In this document: positions 1 through 8,076 of the stretch, in pieces
Layout: every line of letters starts with the position of its first letter
Numbering within the stretch: the first letter of the stretch is position 1
Source: CAYWLQ01 sp964458775
Lineage (GTDB): Bacteria > Myxococcota_A > Polyangia > JAAYKL01
Assembly: GCA_964458775.1 (NCBI GenBank)
Contig: CAYWLQ010000176.1
Location: forward strand, 1 to 10,995
Direction of reading: 5' to 3'
Length of the DNA stretch: 10,995 bases
Notes under the pieces: model-generated
The model's input: only the letters and a program-made list of their open reading frames with translations
Told to the model about the DNA's origin: nothing
The model's database searches: none
Made by a program: the position numbers and the translations under genes

Positions 1-349
1 CGGTATCAGAGTCAGCATCGGTATCAGAGTCAGCATCGGTATCAGAGTCAGCATCGGTATCAGAGTCAGCATCGGTATCAGAGTCAGCATCGGTATCAGA
101 GTCAGCATCAGTATCAGTATCAGAGTCAGCATCGGTATCAGAGTCAGCATCAGCATCAGCATCAGTATCAGTGTCAGAGTCAGAGTCAGCATCGGCATCA
201 GAGTCAGCATCAGTATCGGTGTCAGTATCAGTATCAGTGTCAGTGTCTGTGTCAGTATCAGTGTCAGTATCAGTGTCTGTGTCAGTGTCTGTGTCAGTGT
301 CTGTGTCAGTGTCTGTATCAGTATCAGTATCAGTGTCAGTATCTGTATC
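1..349 (-). repeat. Tandem repeat coding an Asp-Thr/Ala/Ser stalk at the end of the GH9 protein
   Basis: Read on the minus strand, every second codon is Asp (GAT or GAC) and the codons between are only Thr, Ala or Ser, for 116 codons without exception. The part nearest the catalytic domain (about 201-349) is almost pure Asp-Thr with mixed synonymous codons. The distal part has an 18-bp unit, CGGTATCAGAGTCAGCAT on the plus strand, encoding Asp-Ala-Asp-Ser-Asp-Thr. Six perfect head-to-tail copies occupy 1-108 and another lies at 133-150. The array continues past the edge. Perfect copies point to recent expansion. The role as a spacer or stalk is inferred from composition. Confidence 0.95.
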
Positions 350-2008
350 TCCGTCAGAAGAGGAGTCAGCTGCCAGAAACATTGATAAATTATAAACAAG
401 TGCTCCCTGCCAGTTTATTGCAATTTCGTTTACCTCATAATTTTCTTCGTCATCTTCGTATTCAACTCGTTGAGTCCGTCCCCCCACAAGGTAGCCGGGA
501 TATGCGTGTTGTGTCGCACTCGATCGTCTGTCATGGGGATGTTGCGGAGGACTAATCCCTACTCCGGTAATATAGGAGCGGGCATATTGATTGCGTCCTG
601 TTAGGTTTGCTATTTGATTCATTGCGGCATCAAGATACTTACTGTCGCCGGTGATTTCGTATGCATGTTGCAGTGTAAGAGATGAACGCGCAACCACGCC
701 GTTAGAGCCCCAATAGTAAGAAGTATATGCTCTTCCGTAGCCTTCTGTACCCTGCATGCTTGTATTTACTATTCCGTCTGCTGCTGTTATTAAGGCTTGT
801 TCGAGTCTTTCTACTAATGAACTGTTTTTGCCCGAACGAGTAGATTTCAGATAAGTATGAACACCAAGATTTTTTAGATTGGGCCAATCCCATTCTGTTT
901 CAAACAAAGCTGCAGGTCGCCCGCCTGAACTTGGCTGGTTTTGAATGCGAGTTTCGAAATCTGACAGAGCAGCAGACTCACCGGTGGTTTCCCACATTTC
1001 AGCGGCAGCCCATATACGATCATCAATATCTGTGGTTTGATATTGTTGCTCGTTAAAATCGCTCATGTCAGCAGAAACATTGGCAGTGTTGGCGGTTAAA
1101 TAACCATAAGAAAGACTTGCAGCTGCTAAAAGGCGATCTGCATAAGCAGCGTCATATTGACGGTATATCCTGGAGGCTTGCGCAGCAGAAGCAACAAATC
1201 CGGCTGTTGCAGCTGAGCCCCATTTGGAAAAATAGCGCGTTTCTGTATCTTCTTCGGGAACAATCATGTCAGGAAACGTATACGGCGTAATTTTGTGCGA
1301 TACAGTACCGTTTTCGAATTGCATTTTTAACATCCAGTCTACATTGAATTTTAGCTCATCCAGATAGTCCGGCAAAACACCTCCTGCTTCAGGAATAAAT
1401 GACAGTTTTCTTGTTTGTAAAACTTCTGAGAAGTCTTCCCATGCTCTAAACAAAGGTCCCATCGTACAGGCGGCGTTTACAATATATTTGCCGTAATCAC
1501 CGGCATCGTACCAACCGCCGGTTCCGTCTTTTATAACACCGACTTGTCCTACAAAGTCTAAATATGCATCCTCTAAATGGCCGGCTTTATGAGAATACGT
1601 TTCTTCTTTATAGGTAAAGTTAATATCAATCCCTGAACGCCAAGCATAGAATCCGAGCATAGCTGCATTAAAAACATCAACTATTGCCTCTTTAGATATC
1701 GGAAAAGAAACCGAACGTCCGATTCCGTCAACTTCAACATAGAAGATACCTTCTTCATTAAGTGCAGTAAAGTCTGCAATACCCAAACCTCCCTGAGATG
1801 TAAGAGAGCCCGAAAAGGCATCTGAACCGTCCTCTCTTTTAACGGTAAAAGATCCTGATGTGCTTCCTACAATTGAAGCCATTTTGGCTCTATCCGGTAC
1901 ATAGCCTACGGAGCTAAGCCTGATGTTTTGACTTTGAGCAAATACATCCATTGTTGCCGTCAATAGAAAAAAAATGCCGAAGGCTAGTGAGAGTAATAAT
2001 TTGTTCAT
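1..2008 (-). CDS. Secreted family 9 glycoside hydrolase (endoglucanase type) with C-terminal Asp-X stalk; 3' end missing
   Basis: The frame is open from ATG at 2008 to the left edge (669 codons, no stop), so the C-terminus is missing. Residues 1-24 form a type I signal peptide with a likely cut after Val-Phe-Ala24. Residues about 26-108 look like the Ig-like domain that precedes many GH9 catalytic domains (start QNIRLSSVGYVPDRAKMA). The catalytic domain spans about 110-548. GGWYDAGDYGKY carries Asp168 and Asp171, the latter being the expected catalytic base. PPQHPHDRRS (His490, His492, Arg494) is the substrate-site motif, and YEVNEIAINW carries Glu528, the expected general acid. By family knowledge this is an inverting beta-1,4-glucanase acting outside the cytoplasm on cellulose or mixed-linkage glucan. 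From residue 554 the chain is pure Asp-X repeat, with no other domain visible before the edge. It is divergent to the GH8 gene. GH9 membership is near certain; the exact substrate is not readable. It could also be an exo-acting GH9. Confidence 0.93.
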   Translation of the reverse strand, partial: MNKLLLSLAFGIFFLLTATMDVFAQSQNIRLSSVGYVPDRAKMASIVGSTSGSFTVKREDGSDAFSGSLTSQGGLGIADFTALNEEGIFYVEVDGIGRSVSFPISKEAIVDVFNAAMLGFYAWRSGIDINFTYKEETYSHKAGHLEDAYLDFVGQVGVIKDGTGGWYDAGDYGKYIVNAACTMGPLFRAWEDFSEVLQTRKLSFIPEAGGVLPDYLDELKFNVDWMLKMQFENGTVSHKITPYTFPDMIVPEEDTETRYFSKWGSAATAGFVASAAQASRIYRQYDAAYADRLLAAASLSYGYLTANTANVSADMSDFNEQQYQTTDIDDRIWAAAEMWETTGESAALSDFETRIQNQPSSGGRPAALFETEWDWPNLKNLGVHTYLKSTRSGKNSSLVERLEQALITAADGIVNTSMQGTEGYGRAYTSYYWGSNGVVARSSLTLQHAYEITGDSKYLDAAMNQIANLTGRNQYARSYITGVGISPPQHPHDRRSSATQHAYPGYLVGGRTQRVEYEDDEENYEVNEIAINWQGALVYNLSMFLAADSSSDGDTDTDTDTDTDTDTDTDTDTDTDTDTDTDTDTDTDTDTDTDTDTDTDADSDADADSDSDTDTDADADADSDTDADSDTDTDADSDTDADSDTDADSDTDADSDTDADSDTDADSDT

Positions 2009-2015
2009 TAAGTAA

Positions 2016-2022
2016 TCCTTTC
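2016..2022 (-). promoter_or_regulatory. Ribosome binding site of the GH9 gene
   Basis: GAAAGGA on the minus strand lies 7 nt before the ATG at 2008. It supports that start, which also gives a complete signal peptide. Confidence 0.7.
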
Positions 2023-2072
2023 AATTAAGTTTTCTATAATATAGTAATTATAGGCCATTCTAATCTTTAATT

Positions 2073-2098
2073 ATTATAGAAGCTTTTTTTAAAGTCAG
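2073..2098 (-). promoter_or_regulatory. Candidate promoter of the GH9 gene (weak)
   Basis: On the minus strand, CTGACT (2093-2098) is followed after 14 nt by a perfect TATAAT (2073-2078). The spacer is shorter than the usual 16-18 nt. A second TATAAT at 2047-2052, nearer the gene, lacks a convincing -35. In such AT-rich DNA, TATAAT can arise by chance. Confidence 0.3.
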
Positions 2099-2273
2099 CT
2101 ATTTTATCCTAGAAGCGGTTACAAATGTAGGTTTTAGGGGCAGTTTTTAATCATGGCAGCCGTTTTCTTGTTAGTTTTCGGTAACGCTTTTTGTGAGAAT
2201 TAGTTTACTTTGCGGCAGTTCAGATTATCTTTGTTCCGTTTTCGTTTTCTCAATTATGAATATATGTTTGTAT

Positions 2274-2295
2274 TTTTCGAACTGTTTTCGAACCG
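2274..2295. promoter_or_regulatory. Tandem 11-bp repeat with two TTCGAA palindromes; possible operator
   Basis: TTTTCGAACTG is followed immediately by TTTTCGAACCG, which differs at one base. The two TTCGAA palindromes (2276-2281 and 2287-2292) are offset by 11 bp, about one helical turn, so two bound dimers would sit on the same DNA face. The element lies about 85 bp before the GH8 start and just before TTGACT (2297-2302). The regulatory role is inference from position and symmetry; no regulator is encoded in the window. Confidence 0.3.
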
Positions 2296-2363
2296 TTTGA
2301 CTACTTAAAACCAAACCGCATTGAGTTAAAAAATAATTTTGTATATGAAATGATTGAAATAAA

Positions 2364-2369
2364 GAGGAG
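2364..2369 (+). promoter_or_regulatory. Ribosome binding site of the GH8 gene
   Basis: GAGGAG ends 9 nt before the ATG at 2379. It is strong and supports that start, which also yields the lipoprotein signal. Confidence 0.8.
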
Positions 2370-2378
2370 ATAATTACA

Positions 2379-4319
2379 ATGGTAAAAAGAATTTGGGGTT
2401 ATTTGTGCTGTTTAATAATTGTATTTGCAACCGGAGGCTGTTTTGCTCCTATTGAACCGGGGGCAGATGTAAAATCTGCTTCTGATGTCGGCGAGGGACC
2501 TGCTTTTGAAACAGAAAAAATGGGTAGATTTGGAGGCAATTCACTGAAAACGCCTGGGACCTCAGGGGCAGGGCTGACCGGGCCGTTTAACGGCATTGTT
2601 CTCTACGGCAACGGAGATTTTGTAAAAGTTGATTACAATTTTTCTGCTCCCGGAAGATATGCCTTTGATATCAAAGGTGCTTCCAGTGACGGCAAGATGG
2701 CCGGCGTTACTGTGTTTGTTGGAGAAAAGGGCGGAAATACAGTTTTTTTTGAGAATAAAGACGGTGAAAGCAAAAAGGCTTTAGTGGATGTTGAAAAAGC
2801 AGGAATTCAAACGATTAAACTGCAATTAACAACGGATGTCGGGCAGAATGACACTTTTCTTGATGCCTTTGTGGTAAGTCGTCACGGTGACCTTTCACCT
2901 CCTCCCAAGCCTCCCACAAAAGGAGCTTTTGAAACCGGCGTGTATAGAAATATGTTTGTAGAACGAGGATACGATCCTGAAACCGTACAAAAACGAGTGA
3001 GCGATGCTTACGAACAACTGTTTCATGGTGACATAAACGAACAGTCCGTGTTGTTCAGCGCCGGTTCCAATGAACACGGTCCGATGGCCTATATTCCGGA
3101 CATCGGAAACGGTGATATTCGTTCTGAGGGAATGTCCTACGGTATGATGATTGCGGTCCAGATGGATAGACAGGCTGATTTTAATGCAATTTGGAATTGG
3201 TCAAAAACCTACATGTATCAGAACAATCCTAATCATCCTTGCTACGGATATTTCGCTTGGCAGATGAATAAGAACGGCAAAGCAATGGATGAAATGCCGG
3301 CACCGGACGGTGAAGAGTATTTCATTATGTCGCTATTTTTTGCCTCACACAGATGGGGTGACGGTCAAGGAATATATAACTACAAAGAGGAGGCTTTTAA
3401 CCTGCTCGATAAATTTAAAAATCGAAAGGATATAACCGGCACATCGAAAAACGCATGGGGAGTAAGAGAAATCACGGGCGTAGCCTTAATGAACCCTGAG
3501 CATAAAATGGTTCGTTTTACTCCTGATAAAACCAATTTTTCAATTAACGGAGATCATACTAACGCTTCTTATCATTTGCCTGCGTTTTATGAATTGTGGG
3601 CTCTCTGGGGGCCGGAAAAAGATAGGGCTTTTTGGAAAGAAGCTGCGAAGATAAGCCGAGATTACTTTGTCAAAGCTGCTCACAAAGAAACCGGCCTTAC
3701 TCCGGACTATGGAAATTTTGACGGAACACCGGTTTCAGCGTCTTTTAACAAAGGTTCGAATACTTTCAGATGGGATGCCTGGAGAACGGCGATGAACTGG
3801 GCAATGGACTATAATTGGTGGGCGGCGGATCCAAGACAGAATGAATTAAGCAATCGCATACAAACATTCTTTGAAAAACAAGGAATGTATACCTACCGGG
3901 GATGTTACACTTTGGACGGAAGACCGGCCGAAGGAGATAACGGGAAATGGCATTCTATCGGTCTTGTGGCTGCTAACGGAGCTACTAGTTTGTCAGCGAC
4001 AGACAAGAGGGCTTGGGGATTTGTCGACGAGATATGGGGGACGGGAGTACCCACCGGCACTTGGCGTTACTATGACGGCATGCTTCTCATGTTCAGCTAT
4101 CTCCATTTAAGCGGCAATTTTAGAATATATATGCCCGGTCATGCAGAAAAAGTTGCTGCTGAAGCAAAGGCTGCATCGGAGGCGCAAAAAGAAGAATCGC
4201 CGGAAGTTGAAAACGAAAACAAGCCATCCTCTATAGAAGCATCTACAGTTCAGGAAGAAGAAAAAGCTGATACTTCAATCAAAACAGCTGAAACAGCTGA
4301 AACAGCCCCTCCAAAATAG
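2379..4319 (+). CDS. Lipoprotein family 8 glycoside hydrolase, reducing-end xylose-releasing exo-oligoxylanase type
   Basis: 646 residues. The first 20 form a signal with an approximate lipobox (ATGG before Cys21), so the mature protein is probably membrane-anchored by lipid. Residues about 45-170 look like a beta-sandwich carbohydrate-binding domain of unclear family, ending DTFLDAFVVS in the manner of CBM6/CBM35-type modules. A short Pro-rich linker (174-179) leads to the GH8 domain (about 181-585). This follows the reducing-end xylose-releasing exo-oligoxylanases (Rex, EC 3.2.1.156) along its length: RSEGMSYGMM with general acid Glu250, PAPDGEEYF with Asp310, SYHLPAFYELW (397-407), RWDAWRTAMN with the expected base Asp466, and RYYDGMLLMFSYLHLSGNFRI near the end. 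Rex enzymes remove xylose from the reducing end of xylo-oligosaccharides by inversion. The last 60 residues are a Glu/Ala/Lys-rich tail with no recognised fold. GH8 is near certain; Rex over another GH8 xylanase is likely. No GH8 frameshift is seen. Confidence 0.93.
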   Translation: MVKRIWGYLCCLIIVFATGGCFAPIEPGADVKSASDVGEGPAFETEKMGRFGGNSLKTPGTSGAGLTGPFNGIVLYGNGDFVKVDYNFSAPGRYAFDIKGASSDGKMAGVTVFVGEKGGNTVFFENKDGESKKALVDVEKAGIQTIKLQLTTDVGQNDTFLDAFVVSRHGDLSPPPKPPTKGAFETGVYRNMFVERGYDPETVQKRVSDAYEQLFHGDINEQSVLFSAGSNEHGPMAYIPDIGNGDIRSEGMSYGMMIAVQMDRQADFNAIWNWSKTYMYQNNPNHPCYGYFAWQMNKNGKAMDEMPAPDGEEYFIMSLFFASHRWGDGQGIYNYKEEAFNLLDKFKNRKDITGTSKNAWGVREITGVALMNPEHKMVRFTPDKTNFSINGDHTNASYHLPAFYELWALWGPEKDRAFWKEAAKISRDYFVKAAHKETGLTPDYGNFDGTPVSASFNKGSNTFRWDAWRTAMNWAMDYNWWAADPRQNELSNRIQTFFEKQGMYTYRGCYTLDGRPAEGDNGKWHSIGLVAANGATSLSATDKRAWGFVDEIWGTGVPTGTWRYYDGMLLMFSYLHLSGNFRIYMPGHAEKVAAEAKAASEAQKEESPEVENENKPSSIEASTVQEEEKADTSIKTAETAETAPPK

Positions 4320-4430
4320 ATAAACAGTAAAAACATACCAAACAACAAAATTGGGTTAGAAATCTGCATTAGGAATTTTCCTGTTTGCCTTAAATTTTTA
4401 TTATCTCTTTGTTGATGCTACGATGAGCTG

Positions 4431-5264
4431 ATGATTGCGCCTATTATGATTAGGATTGTTCTTCTTTTTATTGCGGTCGGGGTTTCTTTTTGCGGTGCTT
4501 CACCTTCAAAATCCAAATCGCGTTCTGTTTCTGCTTCTGAATCGAGTTCGACTGAAAGAAATGCCTATCCTGTGTTGGAATATCAGTCGGGAATATACGA
4601 AAAAAAAAGTGAGGAAACTGTGAATCGTAGGGGAAGCTGGAGTCTTTCTTCGGACAAGGTTTCTAATGTGGCTGATATTGTTGCTGAAAATGCGATTAGA
4701 TATAATATCTCAGAAGATCTAATTTTTGGAATTATTTGGGTTGAGTCTCGTTTTGACCCAAGAGCAGTGTCACCTGTCGGCGCTAGGGGGTTAATGCAAC
4801 TTATGCCTCAAACTGCCAAATATTTGGCAGAATGCATAAAATGGGATGGGAGAGCCAATTCTTATGATCCTAATTTCAATATAGCAGCCGGAACCTACTA
4901 CATATCAAGATTGATCAAAGAATTTGGAGGTAATGAAAATCTTGCTTTGGCTGCTTATAATGCCGGGCCGACAAAGGTTAAACGTTGGTTGGCGGCTGAA
5001 GGATTGCCAAAAATTTCCGTGGAGTATGCGTCGATGGTTCAAACAGCCAGAGGCTTTTTTATGCGACAGTCTGATCCCGCATCTTCAAGCCCCTTGCTTG
5101 TTGCTACTAAAAACACAGAGAATATCAGTGAGGAAACAGTCAATCCGACTGTAATTATTTCAGACGATGAGTTGGATAGACTGGGATTGACAATTTTAAT
5201 AGCCGGATTGGGAAATAGCGAATTTCAGAATCAGCGAGAAGATATTGAAAACCCGTTTGATTAG
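4431..5264 (+). CDS. Lytic transglycosylase with SLT domain
   Basis: 277 residues. A hydrophobic N-terminal signal (about 7-20) ends at Cys21. The preceding Val-Ser-Phe is a poor lipobox because Phe sits at -1, so lipidation is uncertain. A Ser/Lys-rich spacer (23-42) leads to the transglycosylase SLT domain (about 80-190). This has catalytic Glu105 in WVESRFDP, then GARGLMQLMPQTA (117-129) and LAAYNAGP (173-180), all standard for this family. The enzyme cleaves peptidoglycan between MurNAc and GlcNAc, forming 1,6-anhydroMurNAc, in the periplasm. The tail after about 213 is unrecognised and acidic. The start is bounded by an in-frame TGA at 4413-4415. No good Shine-Dalgarno site is seen, and ATG at 4446 would be a plausible alternative with a shorter signal. 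The 111-bp gap from the GH8 gene shows no clear terminator, so read-through is possible. Confidence 0.9.
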   Translation: MIAPIMIRIVLLFIAVGVSFCGASPSKSKSRSVSASESSSTERNAYPVLEYQSGIYEKKSEETVNRRGSWSLSSDKVSNVADIVAENAIRYNISEDLIFGIIWVESRFDPRAVSPVGARGLMQLMPQTAKYLAECIKWDGRANSYDPNFNIAAGTYYISRLIKEFGGNENLALAAYNAGPTKVKRWLAAEGLPKISVEYASMVQTARGFFMRQSDPASSSPLLVATKNTENISEETVNPTVIISDDELDRLGLTILIAGLGNSEFQNQREDIENPFD

Positions 5265-5330
5265 AAGAATGTATGACAATCAAAGTATCGTACCTAGTTC
5301 TATTAATATATGAGATCTTTTCTGCCGGAT

Positions 5331-5358
5331 TTGACTCAATTTTCAAAGAGTATATTGT
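5331..5358 (+). promoter_or_regulatory. Candidate sigma-70-type promoter of the M16 peptidase gene
   Basis: TTGACT (5331-5336) is separated by 16 nt from TATTGT (5353-5358, four of six consensus bases), ending about 53 nt before the ATG at 5412. It lies in the 147-bp gap after the transglycosylase gene and would allow separate transcription of the peptidase gene. Confidence 0.35.
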
Positions 5359-5411
5359 CGTCAGAACGTCAGACGTTTTTCCATCAGTGACGAGGATATG
5401 AGGTTTTTTTC

Positions 5412-8066
5412 ATGAAGACAATTGTAGAGCAACTAAATAACGGAATGACTGTGGTAATGCAACCCTCTGATAAGGCGCCCGTAATAGCATTTCAGGTATG
5501 GGTGGGTGTAGGAAGCGCTAATGAACAAAAGGGAGAAGAGGGACTGGCTCATGTTTTGGAACATATGCTTTTTAAGGGAACTGACAAACGAGCCGTAGGT
5601 GAAATAACCAGGGATGTTGAGAAAGCAGGAGGCCAGATAAATGCGTGGACTTCCTATGAGGAGACTGTCTACTATATTACAATAGCTGATCGATTTTGGG
5701 AGCAAGGTTTGGAGATACTGTCTGACGCTGTTTTTAACTCATCGTTAGATCCGGACGAGCTATCCAAAGAACTAAAGGTAATATTGGAAGAAATACGAAT
5801 GGGCGAAGACTCTCCGGATCATGTTCTGGTTAAGGATTTGTTTTCATCTCTTTTTCAACAGCATCCTTACGGTCGGCCGATAATCGGCAGCGTATCCTCG
5901 GTCAGCTCGTTTACACGAAAAAAAATCAATAGTTTTTACAAGCGTTGGTATGTTCCGTCAAATATGGTGCTCAGTATTGCCGGTAATTTTTCTGTTGAAA
6001 AGATGACTAACAAAGTGGGCGAATTATTTGGGCAATATAAGGGAGCAAGTTCTTGTCCCCGTAAAAAGGAATATGAAAAACCTAATCAAAAAGCAGTTCA
6101 GTTTTCCTGTTCTGTAAAGCCTGTTTCGGAAGCTAGATTTGCTCTGGCTTTTCCGATACCTGGGTTGGAGCATGAGGATACGCCGGCTTTGGATTTATCG
6201 GCTACTGTATTGGGTCAGGGTATGAGTGCAAGACTTGAAAATAAGATTAGAAGAGAATTGAGTCTGGTTACCGATATTCGTTCGATGGCTTATACGTTGC
6301 GCGACATGGGTGTTTTTGCTGTTTTTGCTACTTGTCCTCATCATTTATTAGACAAAGCGGTTTCTGCAACTCTAAAAGAACTTGATATAGCGTTGGCACC
6401 AGAGCTCTCCTTGTCTGAAATAAAAAAAGCAAAGACAATGATAGAAGCTGATTCTATATATTCAGAAGAGACAGTTGACGGATTAGCCCGAAAGGCAGGA
6501 TTTTATCGACTTCATACCGGTGACTGCTATTTTGAGGAGAAGTATCTGGAGAGGGTTGCTCTGGTGAATGCATCAAAAATCAGAGCAGTGATGTCCGAGT
6601 ATCTTGTCGGAAAAAGGGCAACGCTGTCAGTTATAATACCGGACCCTTCTCGCAGAGCTCCTGCTCACAAGTTATTATGGATTGAAGGTAAAGGGAAAGA
6701 AAGAAAGCTCAATATTAATGCACTAAAACGCCAAATGGTTTCACATTTTATTGATTTTAGGAAAACGCAAAAATCTATAGGCAGTAATGCAAAGAAAACA
6801 AAAACTATAATACATGGTAAAACTCAATTGTTCAAACTTGGTGGAGGCGATCTATTGTTGGTGCGTCCGGATGCTTCGTCCAAAACTGTTGCTGTCAGAG
6901 CAGCATGTCTGGGCGGTCTTCGTTTGGAGCCGGAAAAACATGCCGGACTGTATGCCCTCATGTCAAATACTTTGATAAGAGGAACTCAAAACCATTCTGC
7001 TGAAGAAATAGCTCAAAAAATGGACTCTCTTGCCTGTTCGATTTCGGGTTTTACAGGACGAAATACTTTCGGCATTCAGGGTGAATTTTTAAGCTCAAAT
7101 TTCTATGACGGTTTTTCATTGTTGGCGGATTGCTTTCGAAGACCTGTTTTTGAAGAGCAAGAGGTAGAGTTGGAAAGACAATTGTTACTGGAAGACATAA
7201 GACAAACCGAGGACAATCCCAGCAAGCAGGCTTTCTTACACTGTTTTAAGAATCTTTTTGGAAAACACCCGTATAGTAGAATGTCCCAAGGAACCTTGGA
7301 GACTGTTGAAAAAATTACCTGTGAATCGATGAAAAAGGTCCTTAGATCTGTTACCGCAGTAGGTAGAACGGTTATTTCCGTGGTCGGAGGGGTAGATGTA
7401 AATGATATTCGTTCCGCAGCTGATGAGCTCCTATCATCTCAATACAAAGATTCAAAAAAATTGTTGTTTCCATCACAGGCACAGTTGATAAAAAAACCTA
7501 AGTGCATTTGTGTGAATCTGCCAAAAGAGCAGTCACATATTGCGATTGGTTTTTTGGGAACAACCTTAACCTCTAATGATAGATTTGCTGTTGATGTCAT
7601 GACGGAAATTCTTGGCGGTCACGGCGGCAGGTTGTTTCAGCATGTGAGAGAAGAAGCCGGCCTGGCATACTCAGTAACAGCGGTTTCGATGGAAGGTGTA
7701 GACCCTGGGTATTTGGCATTGTATGCGGCTACAACTCCCGGCGGTGAGCAGCGGGTTTATGATGCTCTTCGAAAAGAAGTCGAAAAAATATGCAGCAAAA
7801 GAGTAGCAAAAGAAGAACTTTCTAGAGTTAAGAGACATCTTGTCGGCACTCATGCAATATCGTTACAGCGTAATTCAGGTCGCGCCGCTTCAATAGCTTT
7901 GGACTATCTCTACGGCAACGGTCATGATGCATCTGAAAGATATGCCAAACAAATCGATGCGGTTTCCTCTGAAGATGTTTTGGATGCAGCTGTGAAATAT
8001 CTCTCTGTTCGTGGGTTTGTTGCTGTTTGTGTCGGTCCGAATGTTAAAGGGCTTAGGTTGGATTGA
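5412..8066 (+). CDS. Two-domain M16 family zinc metallopeptidase (pitrilysin/processing-peptidase type)
   Basis: 884 residues with the duplicated M16 architecture. The first half has the inverted zinc motif HVLEH (His47, Glu50, His51) in GLAHVLEHMLFKGT. The third metal ligand is expected in LEEIRM at Glu126 or Glu127. In the second half the matching segment AGLYALMSNTLIRGT has Ala515, Ser518 and Asn519 in place of His, Glu and His, so that domain is non-catalytic, as is usual in fused M16 proteins. The C-terminal half keeps the conserved Arg746...Tyr753 pair (REEAGLAYSV), which helps bind substrate in the family. No signal peptide is seen, so a cytoplasmic location is the simplest reading, although some relatives are periplasmic. 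Family members cut peptides or unfolded proteins inside a closed chamber; the substrate here is unknown. TGAGG at 5399-5403 ends 8 nt before the start. It converges on the beta-helix gene, with 10 bp between the stops. Confidence 0.94.
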   Translation: MKTIVEQLNNGMTVVMQPSDKAPVIAFQVWVGVGSANEQKGEEGLAHVLEHMLFKGTDKRAVGEITRDVEKAGGQINAWTSYEETVYYITIADRFWEQGLEILSDAVFNSSLDPDELSKELKVILEEIRMGEDSPDHVLVKDLFSSLFQQHPYGRPIIGSVSSVSSFTRKKINSFYKRWYVPSNMVLSIAGNFSVEKMTNKVGELFGQYKGASSCPRKKEYEKPNQKAVQFSCSVKPVSEARFALAFPIPGLEHEDTPALDLSATVLGQGMSARLENKIRRELSLVTDIRSMAYTLRDMGVFAVFATCPHHLLDKAVSATLKELDIALAPELSLSEIKKAKTMIEADSIYSEETVDGLARKAGFYRLHTGDCYFEEKYLERVALVNASKIRAVMSEYLVGKRATLSVIIPDPSRRAPAHKLLWIEGKGKERKLNINALKRQMVSHFIDFRKTQKSIGSNAKKTKTIIHGKTQLFKLGGGDLLLVRPDASSKTVAVRAACLGGLRLEPEKHAGLYALMSNTLIRGTQNHSAEEIAQKMDSLACSISGFTGRNTFGIQGEFLSSNFYDGFSLLADCFRRPVFEEQEVELERQLLLEDIRQTEDNPSKQAFLHCFKNLFGKHPYSRMSQGTLETVEKITCESMKKVLRSVTAVGRTVISVVGGVDVNDIRSAADELLSSQYKDSKKLLFPSQAQLIKKPKCICVNLPKEQSHIAIGFLGTTLTSNDRFAVDVMTEILGGHGGRLFQHVREEAGLAYSVTAVSMEGVDPGYLALYAATTPGGEQRVYDALRKEVEKICSKRVAKEELSRVKRHLVGTHAISLQRNSGRAASIALDYLYGNGHDASERYAKQIDAVSSEDVLDAAVKYLSVRGFVAVCVGPNVKGLRLD

Positions 8067-8076
8067 AACACTCTGT

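Larger units (their letters stand above)
2009..2378. other. Divergent intergenic region between the GH9 and GH8 genes
   Basis: These 370 bp are AT-rich and hold no gene that I can support. They must contain the promoters of both outward-facing glycosidase genes and probably shared regulation. Visible elements are two TATAAT hexamers on the minus strand (2047-2052 and 2073-2078), a tandem TTCGAA-containing repeat (2274-2295), and an imperfect inverted pair AAGCGGTTAC (2113-2122) / GTAACGCTT (2181-2189). On the plus strand, TTGACT at 2297-2302 has no good -10 at normal spacing. I saw no strong terminator hairpin, as expected between divergent genes. Confidence 0.8.

Noticed and set aside
1..150. 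CRISPR-like array of short direct repeats
   Set aside because: The 18-bp units are contiguous without unique spacers and keep a coding frame, so they are protein-coding tandem repeats.
171..395. Plus-strand reading frame of 74 codons giving a Ser-Val/Ser-Glu/Ser-Ala repeat protein
   Set aside because: It is the antisense reading of the Asp-X stalk of the GH9 gene. The minus-strand frame is continuous with a recognisable catalytic domain.
702..893. Minus-strand 63-codon frame inside the GH9 gene
   Set aside because: It overlaps the GH9 catalytic domain in another frame and has no recognisable motif or supporting start site.
2297..2302. TTGACT as -35 of a GH8 promoter
   Set aside because: At 16-18 bp spacing the downstream sequence has no convincing -10 hexamer.
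5363..5379. Hairpin AGAACGT-CAG-ACGTTTT followed by T as a terminator after the transglycosylase gene
   Set aside because: The stem is short, includes a wobble pair, and nearly all the T residues are used in the stem. It also lies downstream of the candidate promoter for the peptidase gene.
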